Origin: Acinetobacter nosocomialis
GTDB taxonomy: Bacteria; Pseudomonadota; Gammaproteobacteria; Pseudomonadales; Moraxellaceae
Length of the DNA: 64,000 bases
Reading direction: 5' to 3'
NCBI GenBank assembly: GCA_025736915.1
Contig: CP107049.1
Coordinates: forward strand, 2,108,001-2,172,000
Shown: in pieces, positions 57,335 to 64,000 of the stretch
Position numbering within the stretch: the first letter of the stretch is position 1
Layout of the letters: every line of letters begins with the position of its first letter
The notes under the pieces: generated by a model
What the model saw: the letters and a program-made list of their open reading frames with translations, nothing else
Told to the model about the DNA's origin: nothing
Database searches by the model: none
Made by a program: the position numbers and the translations under genes

Positions 57335-57455
57335 GAGTCTTTCCTGAAGATTGTAATTGATATCAAGTAACGCATTTGTTTTAACTGCTATTGTTGAGGA
57401 GTGCAATAATATTCGTGTTCAAAAAATAAAAAGAGAAGAAAAAGCAATCTATGAG

Positions 57456-58220
57456 CTAATTTTTTCTGATTTGAACAGGGGTCTGGCCTGTATATCTCTT
57501 AAAAAATTCAATAAAACTGGAACTGTGTTGATAACCTAAATCATATGCTAAACGTTTAATAGGCATGCCTTGTCGAATTTGATGAATGGCATAAACAATT
57601 TTGGCTCTATTACGCCATTCGGATAAAGAAAGTTGTAACTCTTGTTGGCTTAAACGCAATAAATGACGATCACTGACTGAAAAATTCTGAAGTAATTGCT
57701 GTAAAGAGTGATTAAAAAATAATGGGTCTGAAAGTTTTTCTAAAATTGGTAGTAAAACTGGATGACGTGTTTGGGGTAAGTAATGAGAATATGCTGTGGC
57801 TTGTTGTAACTGATCAAATAGAACTTGCAAAAGATGTTCTAAATATTCAGGTTTTCCATTTTGTTTTTGCTGCTCCAAAATTTGTAAAACCAGAGTTCGA
57901 AAGAAAGGCTGAATACTAAAGCATTTACAGGCATCACCTAAAATAGAACAGAGGCTAGGGTGTAGTCGAATACAGATATAGTGAATTTCATGATCGATAT
58001 GAGTAGATTGATGGACTGTTTGAGGTGGAATCCAAAGTCCATAGCTTGGAGGAGATAAGTAGATTTGTTCTTCTACTTGCATTTCCAAAATGCCATTCAA
58101 ACTGAAATTAAAATCTCCCCAAAGTGAAGCATGAGGACGAACAATATCTTCTTTTTCATATAGAAATTCATGAACCTCTATATTGTTCAATAAGGAAAAT
58201 TGTTGGTCCTCATTTTTCAT
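57456..58220 (-). CDS. AraC family transcriptional regulator
   Basis: 254 aa. A cupin-like N-terminal sensor domain (VRPHASLWGDFNFSLNGILEMQ, YGLWIPPQTVHQSTH) and a C-terminal double helix-turn-helix (LRLSQQELQLSLSEWRNRAKIVYAIHQI, IKRLAYDLGYQHSSSFIEFFKRYTGQTPVQIRK). It lies 21 bp downstream of the MFS efflux gene on the same strand, so the two may be one transcript with the regulator controlling the pump; that is inference. Inducer unknown. Confidence 0.88.
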   Translation of the reverse strand: MKNEDQQFSLLNNIEVHEFLYEKEDIVRPHASLWGDFNFSLNGILEMQVEEQIYLSPPSYGLWIPPQTVHQSTHIDHEIHYICIRLHPSLCSILGDACKCFSIQPFFRTLVLQILEQQKQNGKPEYLEHLLQVLFDQLQQATAYSHYLPQTRHPVLLPILEKLSDPLFFNHSLQQLLQNFSVSDRHLLRLSQQELQLSLSEWRNRAKIVYAIHQIRQGMPIKRLAYDLGYQHSSSFIEFFKRYTGQTPVQIRKN

Positions 58221-58241
58221 CTATTTACTCTGAATAATATT

Positions 58242-59456
58242 TTAATTTTCACAAGTCGCTTTAGGGTTATTTAAGCCTTTGGCAAAGGTAAATGTACTAA
58301 TTAATGCTAAAGCAACGAAGCTTAATACACCATAAATTAAAGTATTTTCATTGAAATGATCAACTACATAGCCACCTAATAATGAGCCTGTCGCAATCAT
58401 GACTTGGAACATACCAACGAAGAGCGGCATGCCTTTTTCTACTGCATGAGGTGCGTGTACAAACATCCAAATATTGGCAGAGGTAGGAAAGGCACCGAAT
58501 GCAAAGCCCCATAGTGCAGTAAGAACGATGGCACCAAATTCATGAATAGCAAAGATAGGAAAGCCGAAAAACACGATTGCAAAACATGTTCCAACGAAGG
58601 CTAGAGTGTAACGGACATTTAAGTTGCCGCTATATCCTGCAAATGCATTTCCAAAAATACCAGCAATTCCGTAAAGCAATAATAATGAACTAATAGTTGT
58701 ACCGTTGAATCCTGCAATATTCTTAAAGAAAGGTGCTAAATAACTATAAGCACAGAAGTGAGCAAGGCCAATTAATAAGACAATCAGCATGCCACTGCGT
58801 GCCTTAGGAGTGCGTAATAGTGCTGGCAAATCTCTTATGTGAATTGCTGAGTCTGGTACAAGTTTAGGTAAGAAAATCAGCTGAAGTACGAGTACAACAA
58901 GACCGATCGCAGCTGTAATTCCAAATGCACTACGCCACCCATAAAACTCACTTAGCCAAGTTCCAATTGGGACACCTAATACAGTCGCAAAAGTTACACC
59001 AGCCATGACTACGGCAGTTGCTTTAGCAATAGGTAAATGTGCAGGTGCGAGCTTGCCACTTAAAGCAATAGCTGTAGCCCAGAAACCGCCAATTGAGATG
59101 CCTAAAATTAAGCGGCTCAGTAATAAAACATGGAAATTTTCTGCAAAAGCAGTAATGGTATTGGCAATCACCATAATTGCGGTCAGTAAAATAAGAACAT
59201 AACGACGGTCAAGTTGTTTTACTGAAACAGGTAATAGTGGGGCCGCAATCGCTGCCATAATGCCGGGTACGGTAATAATAAGACCAGCTGTACCCACAGA
59301 AATATGTAAATCAGCTGCAACGCTATTTAAAACACCAACAGGTAAAAATTCACTTGTTACTAATGCAAATGCTGCAATGGCAACGGCCAAAATGGCAAAC
59401 CAGCTCCCTTGAGTGGAGGTCGTGGGTCGCGGTTTAGAGGTAGTAGATTGGTCCAT
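58242..59456 (-). CDS. MFS efflux transporter, DHA1 type
   Basis: 404-aa inner-membrane protein with 12 helices. VTSEFLPVGVLNSVAADLHISVGTAG (first helix region) and LSRLILGISIGGFWATAIALSGKLAP (motif C area) resemble the sugar-efflux/AraJ branch of drug:H+ antiporters. It is divergent from the TetR gene at 59601, with 144 bp between that contain repeated candidate operators. The substrate is unknown. Confidence 0.88.
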   Translation of the reverse strand: MDQSTTSKPRPTTSTQGSWFAILAVAIAAFALVTSEFLPVGVLNSVAADLHISVGTAGLIITVPGIMAAIAAPLLPVSVKQLDRRYVLILLTAIMVIANTITAFAENFHVLLLSRLILGISIGGFWATAIALSGKLAPAHLPIAKATAVVMAGVTFATVLGVPIGTWLSEFYGWRSAFGITAAIGLVVLVLQLIFLPKLVPDSAIHIRDLPALLRTPKARSGMLIVLLIGLAHFCAYSYLAPFFKNIAGFNGTTISSLLLLYGIAGIFGNAFAGYSGNLNVRYTLAFVGTCFAIVFFGFPIFAIHEFGAIVLTALWGFAFGAFPTSANIWMFVHAPHAVEKGMPLFVGMFQVMIATGSLLGGYVVDHFNENTLIYGVLSFVALALISTFTFAKGLNNPKATCEN

Positions 59457-59511
59457 AATAAATCCTTACTTGGCTAAATTTGGAGTGAAGAAAGGCAATT
59501 TTTTAATTAAC

Positions 59512-59587
59512 TAACGATCATTATGAAAATAAAATAGTTGATAAAAAATCGAACGTCAATTAATTTAATAACGATTGTTATAAAAAT
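59512..59587. promoter_or_regulatory. Duplicated candidate TetR operators between the MFS and tetR genes
   Basis: Two direct repeats of 19 bp, 59512-59530 and 59569-59587, agree at 16 positions and share TAACGAT-NN-TTAT-N-AAAAT. Each contains a short inverted repeat (TAA-GATC-TTA in the first, ATAAC-GATT-GTTAT in the second). They flank the interval between divergent genes, as expected for a repressor acting on both. Confidence 0.6.
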
Positions 59588-59600
59588 AGATGTGATCTTT

Positions 59601-60245
59601 ATGACAAATAGGCATGAAGCAGATCTTGCTGTTAACGAAGACACGCTAAAAAAGAAGCGTGGACGCCCTAAATGCTTTGATGAGCAACAAGTGTTAGAAA
59701 AAGCAATGTTACTTTTTTGGGAACATGGCTATGAAGCAACGTCTATTAGTGACTTGACGCAGGCTTTAGAAATTACAGCACCAAGTTTATACAGTACTTT
59801 TGGTGATAAGGCAGGCTTGTTTTATAAAAGTATTGATTACTACTTAGCTCATGAAGCATGTCCTATTGAAACAATCTTTTTAGAAGCAAAAACTGCAAAA
59901 ATTGCTTTTGAGTTATATCTTTATGACAATGTGAAACGACTGGTTCAACCCAATAAACCAGCTGGTTGCATGTTGGTCGTTGCTGCTATGAATTGCTCTG
60001 ATGCAACTCAAGATGTACAGCAAAATTTATTAGATAAACGTATAAAGACCAAAGAAAAATTATTAAAACGTCTAGAACAGGGCGTAGAGCAGGGCGACTT
60101 ATCTGCTAATGCGCCTCTACAAGAAATGACTGATTTTTATGCCACCGTTATTCAAGGGTTGACTATTCAGGCGAGAGATGGCGCGAGTACTGAGCAACTA
60201 CATAAAGTGGTAGAACATGCCATGAAAGCTTGGGCATTATTTTAA
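59601..60245 (+). CDS. TetR/AcrR family transcriptional regulator
   Basis: 214 aa. An N-terminal basic segment (LKKKRGRPKCF) precedes the TetR helix-turn-helix (FWEHGYEATSISDLTQALEITAPSLYSTFGDKAGLFYKSIDYY); the remaining 150 residues form the helical ligand domain, with one Cys pair (PAGCMLVVAAMNCS). ATG 59601 is chosen over the frame start at 59538, whose extra residues overlap the repeat elements. It probably represses the divergent MFS pump and perhaps itself. Confidence 0.9.
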   Translation: MTNRHEADLAVNEDTLKKKRGRPKCFDEQQVLEKAMLLFWEHGYEATSISDLTQALEITAPSLYSTFGDKAGLFYKSIDYYLAHEACPIETIFLEAKTAKIAFELYLYDNVKRLVQPNKPAGCMLVVAAMNCSDATQDVQQNLLDKRIKTKEKLLKRLEQGVEQGDLSANAPLQEMTDFYATVIQGLTIQARDGASTEQLHKVVEHAMKAWALF

Positions 60246-60350
60246 AAAATTAATGATGTCCTAAGTTCAATATCAATGTCGGAAATACGATATTTCAATT
60301 TATTAAGACATTCTTCAGAATAAAATCTCTTTTGTAGATGGTGTATTACT

Positions 60351-61271
60351 ATGAGTCAGGTCATGAAATATCACAAATGGGCATTTATTTTTCCCATTCT
60401 GGCAGTACTGATTTGGTCTTTAAATATTGTAGTCACCCGCTATGTCTCGGATTATATTTCTCCAGTCAGCATTAGTTTTTATCGGTGGTTAATCGCCTTT
60501 ATTATTTTGACTCCATTTATGCTTTTACCAGTTTGGAGACAACGACAGCTGGTAAAAATGTATTTGCCTAAGCTTGCAGTATTGAGTGCATTTGGGATGG
60601 TACTTTATCAAGGTCTTGCTTATACAGCGGCTCATTATACCAGTGCGACCAATATGGGTATTGTTAATGCCTTTATTCCGATCTTCACTATTTTTGTTTC
60701 GCTTGCCATTTTAAAAGATGTGCCTAATCGATTTGCAGTCTTTGGCAGTATTTTGTCTTTTGCAGGTTTGCTCTATGTCATGTGTCAGGGCGACATTAAC
60801 CAGTTGTTAAGTGCTGGCGGTCATCTTGGTGATGCACTCATGATTATTGCTGTGTTCTTCTATGCATTTTATGGGGTTTTCCTTAAAAAATGGCAGCTTC
60901 CACTTCCAATCATGACAAGCTTATACGTTCAGATTGGTTTTTCTGTATTGTTCCATCTTCCTTTGATTTTCTGGTTTGGTCTTGATGGCTTAAATGCACA
61001 AAATGCGCCAAGTGCAATTTATGCAGGTGTATTTGCGTCTTTAATTGCGCCGTTAGTTTGGATGTTAGCAGTACAACAACTTGGGCCAAATAGAACAAGT
61101 ATATTTATGAACTTGGTCCCTGTCTTTACAGCAGTTATAGCAAGCGTTTGGTTATCTGAGCAATGGACGATCTATCATACCTTCGGCGGAATTATGATTC
61201 TGGTAGGTATTATTATGGCTCAAAAGAAGGTTAATTCTAAAAAATCGGATCTATTGTCAGAGCAAAACTAA
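60351..61271 (+). CDS. EamA/DMT family transporter
   Basis: 306-aa inner-membrane protein with ten helices in two EamA repeats (about 10-140 and 155-290). FIFPILAVLIWSLNIVVTRYVSDYISPVSISFYRW at the start and AAHYTSATNMGIVNAFIPIFTIFVSLAILKD at the end of repeat one are typical. It lies 105 bp after tetR. A hairpin with T-rich tail at 61288-61331 probably ends it. Substrate unknown. Confidence 0.88.
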   Translation: MSQVMKYHKWAFIFPILAVLIWSLNIVVTRYVSDYISPVSISFYRWLIAFIILTPFMLLPVWRQRQLVKMYLPKLAVLSAFGMVLYQGLAYTAAHYTSATNMGIVNAFIPIFTIFVSLAILKDVPNRFAVFGSILSFAGLLYVMCQGDINQLLSAGGHLGDALMIIAVFFYAFYGVFLKKWQLPLPIMTSLYVQIGFSVLFHLPLIFWFGLDGLNAQNAPSAIYAGVFASLIAPLVWMLAVQQLGPNRTSIFMNLVPVFTAVIASVWLSEQWTIYHTFGGIMILVGIIMAQKKVNSKKSDLLSEQN

Positions 61272-61287
61272 AGTCGTTGAAAAAACT

Positions 61288-61331
61288 ATGGCATATTTTG
61301 AAAAAAACTGATGAAAATATGCCATATTTTT
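61288..61331 (+). terminator. Probable EamA gene terminator
   Basis: Twelve-bp perfect inverted repeat ATGGCATATTTT / AAAATATGCCAT (61288-61299, 61314-61325), loop of 14, followed by ATTTTTC. It starts 16 bp after the stop codon. Confidence 0.65.
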
Positions 61332-61479
61332 CTTAGTTAAAGTTTTTCTATATGATTTATAAATAGATTATAAAAACAAGTTGAAATATAAATATTAAAA
61401 AAGACGAGTAAAAATATTAATATAATTTTAACTTATAAGCGAAAAAAGCTAAATTCCCTACACTTTTCATGCTTTTTTT

Positions 61480-61654
61480 AGAGAAATAATATATTTCTCT
61501 CATCTAGCCTCTTACCACATAATAGCGACCACTACGAAAGACGCTATTTTAAGCAACTTTTCTTTCGTTCCAGAGATATCCAAACCCTCTGGATGTGGTA
61601 TATACCCATCCTTTTTTATGCTCAGTTATCCCTATATAACTGAGCTTTTTTTTT
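61480..61654 (+). ncRNA. Candidate structured small RNA
   Basis: The segment contains in order: hairpin AGAGAAATA/TATTTCTCT (61480-61500), stem AATAGCG/CGCTATT (61521-61527, 61542-61548), a second helix CGAAAGA/TCTTTCG (61535-61541, 61561-61567) that crosses the first and would make a pseudoknot, stem CCAGAG/CTCTGG (61570-61575, 61587-61592), and a perfect intrinsic terminator with nine T (61620-61654). The terminator works only on the plus strand, while the nearest plus-strand gene has its own terminator 290 bp earlier. The 5' end is uncertain; TATAAT at 61421 is a possible -10 for a longer form. I know no named RNA matching it. Confidence 0.55.
61620..61654 (+). terminator. Strong plus-strand intrinsic terminator
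   Basis: Ten-bp stem GCTCAGTTAT / ATAACTGAGC (61620-61629, 61636-61645), loop CCCTAT, then nine T. On the minus strand the hairpin is followed by an A-rich run, so it does not serve tsaC. Confidence 0.9.
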
Positions 61655-61662
61655 GTCTAAAA

Positions 61663-62232
61663 TTACGGACGGATGACTTCACCCGTTAAGGCATTAATGA
61701 TTCGACTTGGTTGCTGACTTTGCCCTAAGTCGCCATTGAGATAGTTTAATTGTGAACCAAAGTATTGGCAGGCATCTTGTAATGAATGAGCAGGTTCTTG
61801 TCCACTCGGGTTTGCACTCGTCGATACAATGAAGCCATGAAAAGCATTACATAAAGCGACACATAAAGGATGGGTTGTTACTCGTACAGCAACAAGCGGG
61901 TGTTCGCCCTTTATCCATGAAGGAATATGTTGATCGGCCGGCAATAGCCAGGTCGTGGCTCTTTCTGATGGTTGATGGTTAGACCAGCAATCAATAATTT
62001 CTTGTTGAGTCGTTCGCGGTAATGAAGTCAGTAAATGCTCGACTTGACTAATGTGTCCAGCTAATAAAATGACGCCCTTTTCAATAGGGCGCTGCTTTAA
62101 TTCAAGAATTTTTTGAAAAGCTTGTTCATTAAATGGATCACAGCCTAATCCCCAGACTGCCTCAGTTGGATATGCCAAAACTTGACCTTGTTGTAAACAT
62201 TCGGCTGCTTCGGTCACTGAGGTCGTAATCAT
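61663..62232 (-). CDS. tsaC: Threonylcarbamoyl-AMP synthase (Sua5/YciO/YrdC family)
   Basis: 189 aa YrdC-domain protein, first enzyme of tRNA t6A37 formation, making threonylcarbamoyl-AMP from Thr, bicarbonate and ATP. GQVLAYPTEAVWGLGCDPFNEQA at the N-terminus and VRVTTHPLCVALCNAFHGFIVSTSANPSGQEP are typical. The length fits TsaC rather than the longer Sua5. It is 50 bp downstream of dprA on the same strand, an arrangement also seen in other gamma-proteobacteria. Confidence 0.93.
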   Translation of the reverse strand: MITTSVTEAAECLQQGQVLAYPTEAVWGLGCDPFNEQAFQKILELKQRPIEKGVILLAGHISQVEHLLTSLPRTTQQEIIDCWSNHQPSERATTWLLPADQHIPSWIKGEHPLVAVRVTTHPLCVALCNAFHGFIVSTSANPSGQEPAHSLQDACQYFGSQLNYLNGDLGQSQQPSRIINALTGEVIRP

Positions 62233-62282
62233 GGTAATACTTTCCTTTCAATCAAACAGAATCGTTATTGTGCGCTCTAATA

Positions 62283-63419
62283 CTAAGAACGACAACGTAA
62301 ATACAACCCTGATTGTTGCATACATAAACCGAGTAGTTCTAGTTCCATCAGTGAAGAGGTCAGTTCAGAAACTGCAACATTATGATGAATAACAAGCTGG
62401 TCAATATTCTGGCCTACCCAGTCTAAAGACTGATAAAGGTCAATTAAATGCTCAGGAATTTCTGGAGTATTCACATTAACTTCAACTTCATCAGTTTGAC
62501 TTTGTTGCTGGCTTTGCCATTGGGTTGGCAATGCAAGATCTTCAATAATCTGTTCAGGATGTTCGACTAAAATTGCACCTTCACGAATAAGTTGATGGCA
62601 TCCTTGATGAAACTCACTATAAATATGGCCCGGAATGGCAAATACGGTTTTGCCTTGTTCAGCAGCTTTATTGGCCGTGATGAGTGAGCCACTTTTTAAA
62701 GTCGCTTCCACAACTAATACGCCTAAACTCAGACCGCTAACAATTCGGTTTCTACGTGGGAAATGTTGCTGTAATGGCGGTGTCCCCGGTAAAAACTCAG
62801 TAATAATGGCGCCGTTTTGAGCCAAAATATGTTCTGCCAGTTTTCTATTTTGAACTGGATAGGTAGTGTCTAAGCCTGTTCCGGTCACTGCAATCGTACG
62901 TTGATGGGCGGATGCACCTTGGTGGGCTGCTTCATCAATGCCATAAGCCAGACCACTACTAATAAAAAAGCCCTTTTCACTTAAGTAATAGGCAAAATCA
63001 TAAGCCACCTGACGGCCATGTGGGCTTGGTTTTCTGCTACCGACAATCGCGATTTGCGGTTGCAATAAAGCTTGAGCTTGGCCTTTCCCGAAAATAATAG
63101 GTGGATGATCTGTATAAGGAAGTAATTGAGTAGGGTAGCCAGAATCATCTGGCGTCAAAATAAAATCAGTATGCTGATGAACTTGTTGTACAAGCTGTTC
63201 GAACTGAGCTTGACCTTGAGCGGTTTGAAACTCAGCTACGCGTTTTAAATGATTCGCATGTAGCCCAAGAGAGGGCCATTCTGCTAATCCATGAGGTTGA
63301 GTTGCTTTTTCACAGTTTCCAAAATAATCAATAATTTTTTTAAAACTGACTAATGAGTGCTGCACCAAATACCACACTTTAAGCGTGTGGTAATGGTGTG
63401 AAGTAAGTTGGGTGAGCAT
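62283..63419 (-). CDS. dprA: DNA-processing protein DprA
   Basis: 378 aa. A Rossmann-like single-strand DNA-binding core with VGSRKPSPHGRQVAYDFAYYLSEKGF, SGLAYGIDEAAHQGA, VTGTGLDTTYPVQNRKLAE and FPRRNRIVSGLS, plus a C-terminal winged-helix domain (IPEHLIDLYQSLDWVGQNIDQL). It loads RecA on incoming single strands in natural transformation, for which Acinetobacter is known. It lies 21 bp after the exported-protein gene and before tsaC. Confidence 0.95.
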   Translation of the reverse strand: MLTQLTSHHYHTLKVWYLVQHSLVSFKKIIDYFGNCEKATQPHGLAEWPSLGLHANHLKRVAEFQTAQGQAQFEQLVQQVHQHTDFILTPDDSGYPTQLLPYTDHPPIIFGKGQAQALLQPQIAIVGSRKPSPHGRQVAYDFAYYLSEKGFFISSGLAYGIDEAAHQGASAHQRTIAVTGTGLDTTYPVQNRKLAEHILAQNGAIITEFLPGTPPLQQHFPRRNRIVSGLSLGVLVVEATLKSGSLITANKAAEQGKTVFAIPGHIYSEFHQGCHQLIREGAILVEHPEQIIEDLALPTQWQSQQQSQTDEVEVNVNTPEIPEHLIDLYQSLDWVGQNIDQLVIHHNVAVSELTSSLMELELLGLCMQQSGLYLRCRS

Positions 63420-63440
63420 TGTAAAAGGTTACATCCAGCA

Positions 63441-64000
63441 TTAATCGTTAAAGCGAGGTGGCTGAATGCTTGAACCGACTTTAATAGGCAAATCGCTTTC
63501 TAGGACATAAGCATAGCTAAGCTGATCAAAAGTTCTAAATACCATCAGACTACCAATCTGTTGACCAGGAAGTTGAATCGCCTCTTTGGTTTTAGGGTCG
63601 CGAATCGTCTCGCCTTGTTGGTCAATGTCAAAAACTTGACCTACCTGAACACCTTGCGCTGTACCACGGTCCAACGTCACGACACTATTTTTTGCAGCTC
63701 TACCAATTGAACCCATGACACGAATGATTTTGCCACCATCTGTCACTTGTTTGGCATCTACGGGGTAAAACAATGTTGGTAAATTAGCTTGTTCTTCAGG
63801 CATAACACGATCGCCACGACGTACTTCACCATCATAGCTATCTGTAAGTTCTAATGTGGTGATGTCTTTTTCAGTAGACATCGCAACACCCGAAGCAACC
63901 TGTGACAGCTCTATGCCTAAACTATGCTTTTTACCTTTACTGTCCGTGAAATAGTAAGGTTCACCTTCGCGATAAACTGCATAGCGTTGACCATGAACTA
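63441..64000 (-). CDS. C-terminal part of a probable LysM-domain exported protein, 5' end outside the window
   Basis: The frame stays open on the minus strand to the window edge, giving about 185 residues. The visible part has repeated beta-strand segments (HSLGIELSQVASGVA, GEVRRGDRVMPEE, VVTLDRGTAQGVQVGQVFDI) and LPGQQIGSLMVFRTFDQLSYAYVLES near the end. In Acinetobacter the gene before dprA encodes a LysM peptidoglycan-binding protein whose LysM and signal peptide lie at the N-terminus; neither can be seen here, so the name rests on context and on memory. The Met at 63881 is internal, not the start. Confidence 0.7.
   Translation of the reverse strand, partial: VHGQRYAVYREGEPYYFTDSKGKKHSLGIELSQVASGVAMSTEKDITTLELTDSYDGEVRRGDRVMPEEQANLPTLFYPVDAKQVTDGGKIIRVMGSIGRAAKNSVVTLDRGTAQGVQVGQVFDIDQQGETIRDPKTKEAIQLPGQQIGSLMVFRTFDQLSYAYVLESDLPIKVGSSIQPPRFND

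Larger units (their letters stand above)
61272..61662. other. EamA-tsaC interval
   Basis: 391 bp without a protein gene. It holds the EamA terminator hairpin (61288-61331), an A+T-rich stretch with a TATAAT at 61421-61426, and a highly structured segment ending in a strong plus-strand terminator (61480-61654; separate ncRNA entry). Confidence 0.7.

Overview
The window looks like the chromosome of a member of the Acinetobacter calcoaceticus-baumannii complex. The protein sequences, the low G+C content and the arrangement of valine catabolism genes, abaI-abaM-abaR and a single-module lipopeptide NRPS cluster match what I remember of A. baumannii and its close relatives; I ran no database search. 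No insertion sequence, prophage, integrase or CRISPR array is visible.

Layout. (1) 1-6951: the distal half of a branched-chain amino acid (valine) degradation operon: mmsB (5' end outside the window), an acyl-CoA synthetase, an isobutyryl-CoA-type dehydrogenase, an enoyl-CoA hydratase, a 3-hydroxyisobutyryl-CoA hydrolase and an MHS-family transporter. (2) 6971-26127: a quorum-sensing and lipopeptide block. abaI (AHL synthase), abaM (RsaM-like repressor) and abaR (LuxR receptor) are followed by an eight-gene operon: fatty acyl-AMP ligase, acyl-CoA dehydrogenase, ACP, C-A-PCP-TE NRPS, a fused RND exporter, an outer-membrane barrel, an SDR/hydrolase fusion and a phosphopantetheinyl transferase. 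Lux-type boxes lie before abaI and before the operon. (3) 26134-26330: two identical tRNA-Gly(GCC) genes. A degraded copy of their 3' end and terminator lies at 6978-7032, so the block has the geometry of an element inserted at the tRNA-Gly 3' end.

(4) 26561-48644: housekeeping and stress genes: bolA, sirB2-like, an orphan parA, guaA, a YqjI-like PadR regulator with a degenerate Fur paralogue, pirin/osmC, GST, SPOR protein, argS, malic enzyme, Dyp peroxidase and the zinc uptake locus znuB-znuC-zur with divergent znuA and a palindromic operator. (5) 48722-55981: the complete atpIBEFHAGDC operon with a clear sigma70-type promoter and a terminator. (6) 56044-64000: a lipoprotein, glutathione peroxidase, AraC/MFS and TetR/EamA transporter-regulator units, a candidate structured small RNA at about 61480-61654, tsaC, dprA and the C-terminal part of an exported LysM-type protein.

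How the central block probably works: AbaI makes an acyl-homoserine lactone, AbaR senses it and binds the lux boxes, and AbaM damps the response. The operon then activates a fatty acid, loads it on the ACP, desaturates it and joins it to one amino acid. The adenylation pocket read by eye predicts glycine. The TE, which has Cys where Ser is usual, releases the product. The fused SRPBCC-RND-LolA-like exporter and the outer-membrane barrel form a plausible export route.
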